A DNA stretch of 13,348 nucleotides from Ruminococcaceae bacterium UBA1405 (GTDB lineage: Bacteria; Bacillota; Clostridia; Oscillospirales; Ruminococcaceae), in assembly GCA_002305685.1 (NCBI GenBank), contig DBQB01000028.1, positions 1 to 13,348 of the forward strand, read 5' to 3'. The position numbers were made by a program, and so were the translations under genes. The notes below the pieces were generated by a model. The model worked only from the letters and a program-made list of their open reading frames with translations, had not been told where the DNA came from and ran no database searches. Positions 1-7,004 of the stretch are shown here, piece by piece; position 1 is the first letter of the stretch; each line of letters opens with the position of its first letter.

Positions 1-7
1 CTTGATT

Positions 8-36
8 ATAATATCACACCATATCCCTTTTGTCAA
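8..36 (-). promoter_or_regulatory. Sigma-A-type promoter pointing out of the left edge
   Basis: Read on the minus strand there is TTGACA (36-31), a 17-bp spacer and TATTAT (13-8), a near-consensus vegetative promoter. It would drive a leftward gene beyond the window, divergent from the HAD phosphatase. No gene is visible on that side to confirm it. Confidence 0.55.
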
Positions 37-139
37 CACTTTTTTCCAAAGTTTTTGATTTTTTCTTGAGCTTTCCGGAAAATGCCTCAAAAATGCCGAT
101 TCCGGCGCGTTTTTTCCATATTTCTGTCTATAATGTTCA

Positions 140-168
140 TTGTTTTCCAATCTACAACCCGATATAAT
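140..168 (+). promoter_or_regulatory. Probable promoter of the HAD phosphatase gene
   Basis: TTGTTT (140-145), a 17-bp spacer and a perfect TATAAT (163-168) lie 45 bases before the HAD start codon. A second TATAAT at 129-134 has no good -35 partner. The rest of 1-212 is AT-rich and holds no visible gene. Confidence 0.5.
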
Positions 169-212
169 GAAACAGTATTTATTTTACCATTATTGTATAG
201 GAAGAAAGAGGA

Positions 213-1043
213 ATGAATTTGGACATCAAAATTGCCGCATTGGATATGGACGGCACTCTATTGACCAGCGACAAAAAGATCACCTCTCGCACAGTTCAAG
301 CTTTGCAGCAGGCGAAACAAAACGGCATTGAGCCGGTGATCTGTACTGGGCGGGTTACCCAGGGAATTCGACGCTATCTCGATCAGATACCTTTTGTGCG
401 TTATCTCATTACCTCCAACGGCGCCTGTGTCTATGATCTTCAGGAGAAGAAGACCTTGTACTCCCATCTGATCCCTACACAAAAGGCGCTGCAAATCGTA
501 AACTGTTATCGCAATTCCGGAGGGCTCATTGAGGTGTACAGCCGCGGTGTTTCTTATATGAATGTATCAGACTACGCGGATCTTCCCGGCCGATATGGGG
601 TAACCCAGTTTATGAACACTTATCTGCGAGAGAAAAACGACCCGGTGGATTCGATCCCCGAACTGATTTCCGCCCACCACGAGGGAGTGGAAAAACTCAA
701 TCTTTCCTATTTTCCATCGGTGGCTTATGCGCAAATTTGGAATCGGCTCAACCTTTTGGGAGGATTGTCTCTCACCTATTCCGATGTAAGAAACATTGAG
801 GTAAACGCTTTTGGCTGTAACAAAGGCGAGGCTTTAATCGCTTTGGCAAAACATCTGAGCGTAAAACCCGAACAGATTATGGCTTTCGGAGACAGCCATA
901 ATGATCGACAGATGATGCTTTCTGCCGGGCATCCCATCGCCATGGGTAATGCAGAAGACGCCATTAAGCAATTGGCGGAAACGATAATTCTTTCCAACGA
1001 CAAGGAAGGCATAGCGCATTTCCTGGAAATTCTGTTGCAATAA
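213..1043 (+). CDS. Cof-type HAD-superfamily phosphatase (HAD-IIB)
   Basis: This is a haloacid-dehalogenase-fold hydrolase of the Cof/YidA group, soluble enzymes that usually dephosphorylate sugar phosphates or other small phosphometabolites. The 276-residue length is typical. Seen in the sequence: motif I LDMDGT with the nucleophile and acid/base aspartates at D11 and D13; a central cap region (about residues 85-185); the motif III lysine in NKGEAL (K204); and the motif IV metal site GDSHND (226-231). The ATG at 213 is preceded by AGGAAG at 199-204. The gene has its own promoter and a strong terminator downstream, so it is probably monocistronic. The substrate cannot be told from sequence. 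The family call is secure. Confidence 0.93.
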   Translation: MNLDIKIAALDMDGTLLTSDKKITSRTVQALQQAKQNGIEPVICTGRVTQGIRRYLDQIPFVRYLITSNGACVYDLQEKKTLYSHLIPTQKALQIVNCYRNSGGLIEVYSRGVSYMNVSDYADLPGRYGVTQFMNTYLREKNDPVDSIPELISAHHEGVEKLNLSYFPSVAYAQIWNRLNLLGGLSLTYSDVRNIEVNAFGCNKGEALIALAKHLSVKPEQIMAFGDSHNDRQMMLSAGHPIAMGNAEDAIKQLAETIILSNDKEGIAHFLEILLQ

Positions 1044-1085
1044 ATACAACCTTTCCATATTGGGGATACTGGTCTGACAAGCATA

Positions 1086-1136
1086 AAACGGGCCTGCCGC
1101 AGAAATTTTTCATTCTGTGGCAGGCCCGTTTCTCTT
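1086..1136 (+). terminator. Rho-independent terminator after the HAD gene
   Basis: A long stem pairs AACGGGCCTGCCGCAGAA (1087-1104) with its near-perfect complement at 1113-1130, with an AT-rich loop and a short pyrimidine/T stretch (TTTCTCTT). It lies 43 bases after the HAD stop codon. The stem is symmetrical and flanked by As upstream, so it could also work in the other direction. Confidence 0.8.
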
Positions 1137-1181
1137 AACAACAGATTTTGACGCGAGATATCATCTCATGGTGAATTTTCA

Positions 1182-1209
1182 TTGGACAGTTAGAAAAGTA
1201 TGGTATACT
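1182..1209 (+). promoter_or_regulatory. Promoter of the DUF3795-SDR unit
   Basis: TTGGAC (1182-1187), a 16-bp spacer and TATACT (1204-1209) preceded by TGG, an extended -10. It lies about 50 bases before the DUF3795 start codon. Confidence 0.6.
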
Positions 1210-1258
1210 GAACATATAGATATCGCTTAGATCAGAACACCCACGGAGGTTTTTCGAT

Positions 1259-1717
1259 ATGTATATGGATCCAATTCTCATTGCACCCTGCGGATTAAAT
1301 TGTCGGACCTGTGCGCAATACCAAAAGGTCAAAGCCCCATGTAAAGGCTGCAATCTAAGGAGCACACGCAAAAGTGAAATCTGTATCCTAAAAAATTGTA
1401 AAAGTCCCAGTAAAACCGCCCCAAAACTTTGTATCGGCTGTACCGCCTTTCCCTGCCGCCGGCTCCAACAGTTTGACCAGCGATATCAAAACATCACCGG
1501 CGGATACCTGAGTGTCATCCAAAATTTGCAAACCATCCAACAGGTTGGAATGGAGACATTTCTACAGTTGGAAGAGGAAAAATGGAGCTGCCCAGTCTGT
1601 CATAAACTGCTGTGCGTCCACAGCAACCTATGCCCGCATTGCGGCAAGCCCTATCGAAAACCATCCGAAAAAGATCGTATCAAATCCGTGCAAGGAGGTC
1701 ACAACCATGAGACGTGA
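1259..1717 (+). CDS. DUF3795 family cysteine-rich protein
   Basis: A 152-residue soluble protein beginning with the DUF3795 signature APCGLNCRTCAQY (residues 10-22). Further cysteines follow in CKGC, CIGCTAFPCRR and a C-terminal zinc-ribbon-like pair, CPVCHK...CPHCGK (about residues 112-133). The family is common in anaerobic bacteria and archaea, and its biochemical role is not established. The cysteine spacing suggests bound zinc or an Fe-S cluster (inference). The start is fixed by GGAGG at 1245-1249, ten bases before the ATG. Its last codons overlap the start of the downstream short-chain dehydrogenase by 11 nt (ATGAGACGTGA). The two are therefore translationally coupled and perhaps functionally related. 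Confidence 0.8.
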   Translation: MYMDPILIAPCGLNCRTCAQYQKVKAPCKGCNLRSTRKSEICILKNCKSPSKTAPKLCIGCTAFPCRRLQQFDQRYQNITGGYLSVIQNLQTIQQVGMETFLQLEEEKWSCPVCHKLLCVHSNLCPHCGKPYRKPSEKDRIKSVQGGHNHET

Positions 1718-2443
1718 AAACCGAGTTGCCGCTGCCATCATCACCGGCGCAGCCGGGAATGGCATGGGGAGAAGCATAGCTCTCACACTTGCGCGCCAGG
1801 GGGAATCGCTGTCGCCGTCAACTACCGTCAAAACCGCCAGGCAGCCCAAGAAATTGTATCCTATTTAAGGGATACGGGCAGCACCGCTTGTGCGATCCAG
1901 GGCAATATTTTTGAAAAAACGGACTGCGAACGGCTGGTGCAAAGCACACTGGAACGCTTCGGCCGCATCGACATCTGCGTGATTGGTCCGGGAGCCAACT
2001 GGAATCCGGAAGATTTACAGCATTTGGAGTCTGAAAAATCTTTTGCCGATATCGCCCAGGAAGTGCTGCCGGTATACCATTTGATGCCGCTGCTGCTCAA
2101 GGAAATGTCTCAGAACAACGGTGGGCGGATTATCGGCATCTCCTCCAATATGGATATTCCCTCTCCCGCCTACTCCTACAACGTAGCAAAATCGGCCAGG
2201 ACACAAGCGCTTCTTCAGTCAGTCCCACAGGCCTGGAAAGTTGGGGTTACAATCAATGTGATTGCACCGGGTCCGGTAGAACCTTTTGAGGGATTTGAGG
2301 AGGCCAAAACATATTGCAGCGATAGCAGCGTCCGGCAAGCAAGGCAGCGGGTGACGCCACAGGATATCGCACAGGCAGTGGCGTATCTCTGCTCAGACGA
2401 CGCCAAATATATTTCCGGATGTGTACTTCCCTTTCGGTTTTAA
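1707..2443 (+). pseudogene. Short-chain dehydrogenase/reductase (SDR), -1 frameshift
   Basis: Two reading frames together give one classical SDR of about 245 residues, an NAD(P)-dependent Rossmann-fold oxidoreductase. The first frame starts at ATG 1707, with AAGGAGG at 1692-1698. It holds the cofactor motif TGAAGNGMG and runs to about 1800. From 1802 the homology continues in another frame (GIAVAVNYRQN...). That frame has the Rossmann strand FGRIDICVIG, the catalytic-type serine in GISSN and the YNVAK motif (YxxxK), and ends at 2443. The break sits in the run CAGGGGGAATC (G5 at 1799-1803), where one more G would restore a single frame. Without it the first frame ends early at 1868. This may be a real pseudogene, a phase-variable tract or a sequencing error. 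The rest of the gene looks intact, with no other stops. The substrate is unknown. Confidence 0.82.
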
Positions 2444-2483
2444 TCGCCTAGCTTACACAGCACCGCCGTCTAAAATATCCACA

Positions 2484-2514
2484 CAAAAGAAAAAGCCTCC
2501 GCTATTGCGGAGGC
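2484..2514 (-). terminator. Rho-independent terminator of tRNA-Gln
   Basis: On the minus strand GCCTCCGC-AATA-GCGGAGGC (2514-2495) is followed by TTTTTCTTTT. It sits just downstream of the tRNA CCA end. The T-tract is on the minus side only, so it serves the tRNA rather than the rightward SDR gene. Confidence 0.85.
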
Positions 2515-2521
2515 CCCTCGT

Positions 2522-2595
2522 TGGTTGCCCGAAAAGGATTCGAACCCTTACAAACAGAGTCAGAGTCTGTCGTGCTACCCTTACACAATCGGGCA
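2522..2595 (-). tRNA. tRNA-Gln (anticodon CTG)
   Basis: On the minus strand a complete cloverleaf folds. The acceptor stem TGCCCGA (2595-2589) pairs with TCGGGCA. The D-arm is GTGT...GCAC. The anticodon stem ACAGA/TCTGT encloses the loop CTCTGAC, so the anticodon is CTG, reading the Gln codon CAG. The T-arm is AAGGG-TTCGAAT-CCTTT. The discriminator is A and the CCA is encoded (2524-2522). The U1-A72 first pair is characteristic of tRNA-Gln. Confidence 0.95.
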
Positions 2596-2641
2596 ATATA
2601 GATTGTCGAGTGAAGTTTTGCTCTCGTTGAGAACGTTTATT

Positions 2642-2669
2642 ATTATACCTCGCAACGCAAAAAAGTCAA
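2642..2669 (-). promoter_or_regulatory. Promoter of tRNA-Gln
   Basis: On the minus strand TTGACT (2669-2664), a 16-bp spacer and TATAAT (2647-2642). Transcription would begin about 40 bases before the mature tRNA 5' end. The neighbouring 2670-2702 is T-rich and has no gene. Confidence 0.75.
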
Positions 2670-2758
2670 GCACTTTTTTGAAATTTTTTGATTTTTTTTT
2701 GGAAATGGCATTTTGGTCGATTTATGGGTGAAACAACAGATTTTCTGTCGTAAATGAG

Positions 2759-2787
2759 TTGTAAAAGCAGAAACAAGTTGATATAAT
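2759..2787 (+). promoter_or_regulatory. pyrB promoter
   Basis: TTGTAA (2759-2764), exactly 17 bp, then TATAAT (2782-2787). The predicted leader of about 70 nt contains a small hairpin, AAAAACC-AGAA-GGTTTTT (about 2800-2817), ending in a T run. I see no PyrR-type binding loop. Confidence 0.65.
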
Positions 2788-2865
2788 ATCCTATTAGAGA
2801 AAAACCAGAAGGTTTTTTGAAACAACGCCCGGATAAGAACACAACCAAAATCAGGAGGCAGTTTT

Positions 2866-3942
2866 ATGAATTCCAGACATCTGATCGATCTCAACGATTT
2901 TTCTGTTTCCGACTGGAACCGTATCATCAAAATGGCCCGTGATATCATGGCAAACCCCAAGGAGTATCAGGATATCATGAAAGGCCGGCTGATGGCAACG
3001 CTGTTTTATGAGCCCTCGACGAGAACCCAGATGTCCTTTCAATCGGCAATGATGCGGCTGGGAGGATCGGTGATCGGATTTGACAATCCCTCCAACACCT
3101 CAGTGTCCAAAGGGGAATCGCTGGCCGATACCATCCGCATTGTCAGCGGATATACCGATCTGGTGGTAATCCGTCATCCCTGGGAAGGCGCGGCGCAGGC
3201 TGCATCCCGCTATTCCTCCTGCCCGGTCATCAATGCGGGGGACGGCGGCCACCTGCATCCCACCCAAACCCTCACCGACCTGGTCACCCTCACCAAATAC
3301 AAAGGCACTCTGGAGCATATGACCATCGGCCTGTGTGGAGATCTGAAAAACGGACGTACCGTCCATTCTCTGATCAAAGCGCTAAGCCGCTTTGACAACA
3401 AATTCATACTGATTTCCACCAAAGAGTTGGCGCTGCCCACTTATGTAAAAGACATACTCCATGCCAGCGGTTGTCCCTTTGAGGAGGTATTCAGTCTGGA
3501 GGAAGCCATCTCCTCGCTGGACGTGCTGTATATGACCCGTATCCAGAAGGAACGTTTTTCCTCGGAGGAGGAATATGAGAAGCAAAAGCACGTCTACATT
3601 CTGGACCGGCAGAAACTTCAGCTGGCCAAAAACGATCTGGCCATCCTGCACCCCCTGCCCCGTGTAGACGAAATCACCCCCGATGTGGACGCCGATCCCC
3701 GCGCCCTCTATTTTGAGCAGGCAAAATGCGGAATGTACGCCAGAATGGCGCTGATCTCCTGCCTGATCGAGGACGACGCCGCCAAAAACTATCAAACCAT
3801 CCTGCCCGGCGCGCTGCACAACGACATCCGCTGTACCAATCCCCGCTGTATCACCAATCTGGAGCCCTCCCTGCCCCACACCTATCGGGAGAGCGGCGGG
3901 ATGTATATCTGTGAGTACTGCGACGAGCGCATTGTGCTGTAA
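2866..3942 (+). CDS. pyrB: Aspartate carbamoyltransferase with fused PyrI-type zinc domain
   Basis: It catalyses carbamoyl phosphate + aspartate to N-carbamoylaspartate, the first committed step of pyrimidine synthesis in the cytoplasm. Seen motifs: carbamoyl-phosphate loop EPSTRTQMSF (49-58), 80s loop SVSKGESL with K82, GDGGHLHPTQTLTD (125-138), aspartate-domain TRIQKERF (224-231) and HPLPRVDEI (262-270). These cover the roughly 305-residue catalytic chain. The remaining 50 or so residues are unlike a catalytic tail. They contain CTNPRC (C323, C328) and CEYC (C349, C352), with the Cx4C...CxxC spacing and a CITNLEP stretch resembling the zinc domain of the regulatory chain PyrI. The nucleotide-binding allosteric half of PyrI is absent. 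The start ATG follows AGGAGG (2851-2856). A rightward enzyme gene lies 71 bases downstream with no terminator between. Confidence 0.96.
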   Translation: MNSRHLIDLNDFSVSDWNRIIKMARDIMANPKEYQDIMKGRLMATLFYEPSTRTQMSFQSAMMRLGGSVIGFDNPSNTSVSKGESLADTIRIVSGYTDLVVIRHPWEGAAQAASRYSSCPVINAGDGGHLHPTQTLTDLVTLTKYKGTLEHMTIGLCGDLKNGRTVHSLIKALSRFDNKFILISTKELALPTYVKDILHASGCPFEEVFSLEEAISSLDVLYMTRIQKERFSSEEEYEKQKHVYILDRQKLQLAKNDLAILHPLPRVDEITPDVDADPRALYFEQAKCGMYARMALISCLIEDDAAKNYQTILPGALHNDIRCTNPRCITNLEPSLPHTYRESGGMYICEYCDERIVL

Positions 3943-4013
3943 TCTTCCTATTACAATAGCGACTATGGTTTGGGCCTGCCGATGAACCGTCACAAAAGAA
4001 AGGGATGACCGCC

Positions 4014-5135
4014 ATGACCATCGATCAACTGCAAACTCCCGCAATCCTGTTGGACCTGGATGTTATGGAACAAAACCTGAGCCGCTTTGCCGATGGAGCG
4101 AAAGCCTATGGCAAGCAGCTCTGGCCCATGATGAAAACCCATAAAAGTACCATACTGGCAAAGATGCAGCTGCAATATGGCGCAACCGGCGCACTGTGTG
4201 GCACCTTGGATGAGGCGGAAACGCTACGGGATGCCGGATTCCAAAACATTATGTACGCTTATCCTGTATCCACTGCGGTTTCGGTGGACCGGGTCATGGC
4301 GCTGGCGAAAAGCTGTCCCAACTTTATCATCCGGCTGGACGGTACCGACGCTGCCGAAATGTTGGAACAACACGCAGCACAGGCCAACGTTTCGGTGCAG
4401 TATACCATCATTGTAGATAGCGGGCTGCATCGGTTTGGGGTACCCCCAACGGATACCGTCAAACTGTTAAAAGCCCTCAGCGTTTATCCTCATCTGATAT
4501 TCCGCGGCATCTCTACCCATCCCGGCCACGTTTATGGCGCCAACCATCCCCAGGAGATACCGCGTTACTGCCAGGATGAAACCCAAAGCATGGCACAGGC
4601 CTGCCAGGTACTGCGAGAAGCAGGATATTCTCCGGATATTGTTTCCAGCGGCTCTACCCCTACCTATGAGGGAACATTGCAGGATCCCCACATCGGCATC
4701 TATCATCCCGGCAACTATATCTTCAACGACGTCATCCAACTCTCCAACGGCGCTGCCACCCAGCAGCAATGCGCGTTGACGGTGTTGGCGTCGGTGATCT
4801 CCCGTCCCCGGGAGGATCTTTTCATCTGCGATGCCGGCGCAAAATGTCTGGGGTTAGACACTGGCGCCCATGGAAATACTTCCATCAAAGGTTACGGACT
4901 GGTGGTAGGTCATCCGGAACTGACCGTTTTCAGCCTATCGGAGGAGGTCGGAAAGCTCCATGTAGACGGACCCACCGATTTGAAGGTGGGAGATCAAATC
5001 CGTATCATCCCCAACCACGCCTGCTCCTGCGCCAATCTGACCAGTTATTATATTGGAGTACGGGGCGAAGAGGTAAAAGAGCTGATCCCGGTAGATATCC
5101 GCGGTAACGCAACTGTCAAAAACGTTCATTTCTAA
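4014..5135 (+). CDS. PLP/zinc enzyme of the D-serine dehydratase / D-threonine aldolase family
   Basis: A fold-type III (alanine-racemase-like) PLP enzyme of 373 residues. Seen: TPAILLDLDVMEQN at the N terminus; the Schiff-base region MMKTHKS (K41); the barrel motif DSGLHRFGV (135-143); STHPGHVYG (167-175); SSGSTPT (211-217) for phosphate binding; and a C-terminal metal motif NHACSC with H335 and C337. In this family His-x-Cys is the zinc pair of eukaryotic-type D-serine dehydratase, whereas characterised D-threonine aldolases have His-x-Asp. A D-serine or related D-hydroxyamino-acid lyase is therefore the better guess. I chose ATG 4014 over 4005: AAGAAAGGG (3996-4004) abuts the earlier ATG but stands 9 bases from 4014. 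It may be co-transcribed with pyrB. The substrate remains uncertain. Confidence 0.88.
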   Translation: MTIDQLQTPAILLDLDVMEQNLSRFADGAKAYGKQLWPMMKTHKSTILAKMQLQYGATGALCGTLDEAETLRDAGFQNIMYAYPVSTAVSVDRVMALAKSCPNFIIRLDGTDAAEMLEQHAAQANVSVQYTIIVDSGLHRFGVPPTDTVKLLKALSVYPHLIFRGISTHPGHVYGANHPQEIPRYCQDETQSMAQACQVLREAGYSPDIVSSGSTPTYEGTLQDPHIGIYHPGNYIFNDVIQLSNGAATQQQCALTVLASVISRPREDLFICDAGAKCLGLDTGAHGNTSIKGYGLVVGHPELTVFSLSEEVGKLHVDGPTDLKVGDQIRIIPNHACSCANLTSYYIGVRGEEVKELIPVDIRGNATVKNVHF

Positions 5136-5167
5136 CGGTTCCACCCTCTGCGTCTTTCCCGCCGGTT

Positions 5168-5196
5168 TTCATAAAAAAGGCTGGCAGGGGTATACT
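5168..5196 (+). promoter_or_regulatory. Probable thioredoxin promoter
   Basis: TTCATA (5168-5173), a 17-bp spacer and TATACT (5191-5196), about 70 bases before the thioredoxin start codon. Confidence 0.5.
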
Positions 5197-5265
5197 GATG
5201 GAGTGTTGAAGGCCGTAAAACGACCGATACACATCCTTTTCAAAACCAAAAGGAGGTTTGCAAAG

Positions 5266-5586
5266 ATGTCGGTTCAGCATCTCACATCTGCGAATTTTGA
5301 CACGGTAATTGCCGGCGCCCAGCCGGTATTGGTAGACTTTTTCGCCACATGGTGCGGTCCCTGCAAAATGCTTTCCCCGGTCATCGAGCAGCTGGCAGCG
5401 GAGCTGGAAGGAAAGGCAGCCGTCTGCAAGCTGGATATCGATCAGGAGATGGCCATCGCTGAGCGCTACGGCGTCCAGAGCGTTCCCACGGTGGTATTGT
5501 TTCAAAACGGCCGGGAGATGGGCCGCATCGTCGGCTATCAGCCGAAAACCGCCATCCTGAATCTGCTGGGACAGGCAAAAGCCTGA
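5266..5586 (+). CDS. trxA: Thioredoxin
   Basis: A 106-residue cytoplasmic thiol-disulfide oxidoreductase, normally reduced by thioredoxin reductase and used to reduce protein disulfides. Seen: the classical active site WCGPC (W29-C33) after the buried aspartate in VDFFATW, the cis-proline motif SVPTVVLF, and a glycine-rich end VGYQPK. The length is that of a single thioredoxin domain, with no signal peptide. The start is ATG 5266, nine bases after a perfect AGGAGG (5251-5256). The frame is open further upstream to 5203, but that extension has no ribosome binding site and does not belong to the fold. Its own promoter and terminator suggest a single-gene unit. Confidence 0.95.
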   Translation: MSVQHLTSANFDTVIAGAQPVLVDFFATWCGPCKMLSPVIEQLAAELEGKAAVCKLDIDQEMAIAERYGVQSVPTVVLFQNGREMGRIVGYQPKTAILNLLGQAKA

Positions 5587-5623
5587 GTGGATACAGGTAT
5601 GATTTGATGGAATCTGTAAAATA

Positions 5624-5657
5624 TAAGGGTGTGCCAAACCGGCACACCCTTATTTTG
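5624..5657 (+). terminator. Rho-independent terminator after thioredoxin
   Basis: A perfect stem TAAGGGTGTGCC (5624-5635), loop AAACC, GGCACACCCTTA (5641-5652), followed by TTTTG. It lies 37 bases after the thioredoxin stop codon. Confidence 0.9.
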
Positions 5658-5704
5658 TTCCATCAGCGGTTGCAGGCCGCAAAATGACAAGGGGGATAAA
5701 ACCG

Positions 5705-6316
5705 TTGATATCGATTCAAGTCATTGGAAAAACGCCCCATGGACAGCTGCTGGAAATGATGACCTCCTTTTTCAGCCTTTTGGGAAAGGTCACAACCGGA
5801 GAAACCGCGCCGGATTTGGCTTGTAAAAACAACGAGAAACCACACTTTGAAATCCGGTGGGCACAGCACCCTCAGCAGCCATCGAAAGACAGAGAACCGT
5901 CTGCCACGGTATGTCTGTTTGCAGATTCGTGCCAGCTGGATGCAAATCCTTTTCAGGGCTGGAATCCCGACAACACCATTGCCATCGTCAACGCGGAAAA
6001 CACATCGGTACTCAAACAGCTGTGCAACGCTTGTCTGCGCACCATTCCCTGCGGACTTTCGGCCCACGACACCCTGACCCTGACCAGTTCTACCGAGGAT
6101 AGCCTGGTGGTATCCCTTCAGCGCTCCCTCACTACCTTTGAGGGCGCCACAGTGGATCCGATGGAAATCCCCATACCGATGGAAAGATTCCGGGGACTCT
6201 CCCGCTATCTGCTTATGGCATTCTGCGCTTTGGGATGTCTGACAGGGCAGATACAACCACTGATGCAGTTCCTTTCCGGTCAAAAACAGCCTTCCGACCC
6301 ATCGACAGATGAATAA
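5705..6316 (+). CDS. Unknown conserved-looking protein upstream of spoIIR, probable TTG start
   Basis: I do not recognise a named family with certainty. The 203-residue product begins ISIQVIGKTPHG. In the middle it has NTIAIVNAENTSVLKQL, then IPCGLSAHDTLTLTSS and a VVSLQRSLTTFEG segment that looks like a conserved core. The asparagine/GLS pattern is faintly like the C-terminal part of Mur-type ligases, but no ATP-binding P-loop is present (inference, weak). A hydrophobic stretch near the C terminus (YLLMAFCALGCL) may be a membrane segment. Start choice: AAGGGGG (5689-5695) stands 9 bases before TTG 5705. It lies after the upstream in-frame ATG 5684, so that ATG has no Shine-Dalgarno of its own. 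The gene ends 61 bases before spoIIR, with no terminator between. Confidence 0.7.
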   Translation: MISIQVIGKTPHGQLLEMMTSFFSLLGKVTTGETAPDLACKNNEKPHFEIRWAQHPQQPSKDREPSATVCLFADSCQLDANPFQGWNPDNTIAIVNAENTSVLKQLCNACLRTIPCGLSAHDTLTLTSSTEDSLVVSLQRSLTTFEGATVDPMEIPIPMERFRGLSRYLLMAFCALGCLTGQIQPLMQFLSGQKQPSDPSTDE

Positions 6317-6377
6317 TTTACCAATGCTTTCCCATACTTCTGATGCAATCGAAAGATAAGGAAAGAAGGACAACACA

Positions 6378-6998
6378 ATGAAGCATTGGGAGTGGGCGTT
6401 ATTCACCGCATTTTTACTCAGCCTTTGGTTGGGATGTTTTTCCTCCTTTGCCCAGCAGTGCCAGGTGGTGCGGCAGGATACCCTTCGCCTGCACATTCTG
6501 GCCAATTCCGACAGCGAGGAAGATCAAAAGCTCAAGTTGATGGTGCGGGATGAAATTCTGGCACAAACCTCCTCCCTGTTTTCCGGCGCTCAGTCTCGAG
6601 ACCAGGCCATCGAAGCTGCTGAGCAGGCACTACCCCAGATGTTGGATGCTGCAAAAAAGATTTTACACCAACAGGGATACGACTATCCGGTCAGCGGGGA
6701 TGTCATCCCTCTATACTTCACCACCCGGCAATACGATGAGGCCATATTACCCGCAGGGGTCTATGACGCGGTACAGATCCGTATCGGAAACGCACAGGGA
6801 CAAAACTGGTGGTGTGTGCTGTTCCCACCGCTGTGCATCGGAGCCGCCCAGCCCGAAGAACCAACACAAAGCCAGACCCTGTCGGACGGCGCACAGGACA
6901 CCCTCACAGAGATTGAACAGCTGTCGGTGGAATATGTACCCAAATTTGCCGCCCTGGAATGGCTTTCCCAGGTGAAGGAGCGCTGTTTTCCATCCTAA
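6378..6998 (+). CDS. spoIIR: Stage II sporulation protein R (SpoIIR)
   Basis: SpoIIR is made in the forespore under sigma-F. It is exported to the intermembrane space, where it activates SpoIIGA to process pro-sigma-E in the mother cell. The 206-residue protein has an N-terminal hydrophobic signal/anchor (about residues 7-25). The family hallmarks follow: LRLHILANSDSEEDQKLK (36-53) with VRDEIL (56-61), then YFTTRQYDEAILPAGVYDA (113-131) and QNWWCVLFPPLC (142-153). SpoIIR is usually about 200-250 residues, so it is complete. A purine-rich AGGAAAGAAGGA precedes the ATG. I could not identify a convincing sigma-F promoter in the 61-bp gap, so the gene may share the upstream gene's transcript. It converges on the DUF1700 gene, with only 6 bases between stop codons. 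It indicates an endospore-forming host. Confidence 0.95.
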   Translation: MKHWEWALFTAFLLSLWLGCFSSFAQQCQVVRQDTLRLHILANSDSEEDQKLKLMVRDEILAQTSSLFSGAQSRDQAIEAAEQALPQMLDAAKKILHQQGYDYPVSGDVIPLYFTTRQYDEAILPAGVYDAVQIRIGNAQGQNWWCVLFPPLCIGAAQPEEPTQSQTLSDGAQDTLTEIEQLSVEYVPKFAALEWLSQVKERCFPS

Positions 6999-7004
6999 TC
7001 CGAT

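Noticed and set aside
2660..2702. T-rich runs between tRNA-Gln and pyrB as a possible terminator
   Set aside because: No GC-rich stem precedes the Ts on the plus strand, and the stretch contains the -35 of the tRNA promoter.
3382..4044. A 220-codon minus-strand frame across the end of pyrB and the start of the next gene
   Set aside because: It lies opposite well-supported coding sequence, has no ribosome binding site and no recognisable domain.
6317..6377. A sigma-F promoter before spoIIR
   Set aside because: Expected from biology, but I could not find a convincing sigma-F -35/-10 pair with correct spacing in this gap.
5663..6505. A 280-codon minus-strand frame opposite the unknown gene and the start of spoIIR
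   Set aside because: It crosses two rightward genes. The rightward frames have good ribosome binding sites, and spoIIR is unmistakable.
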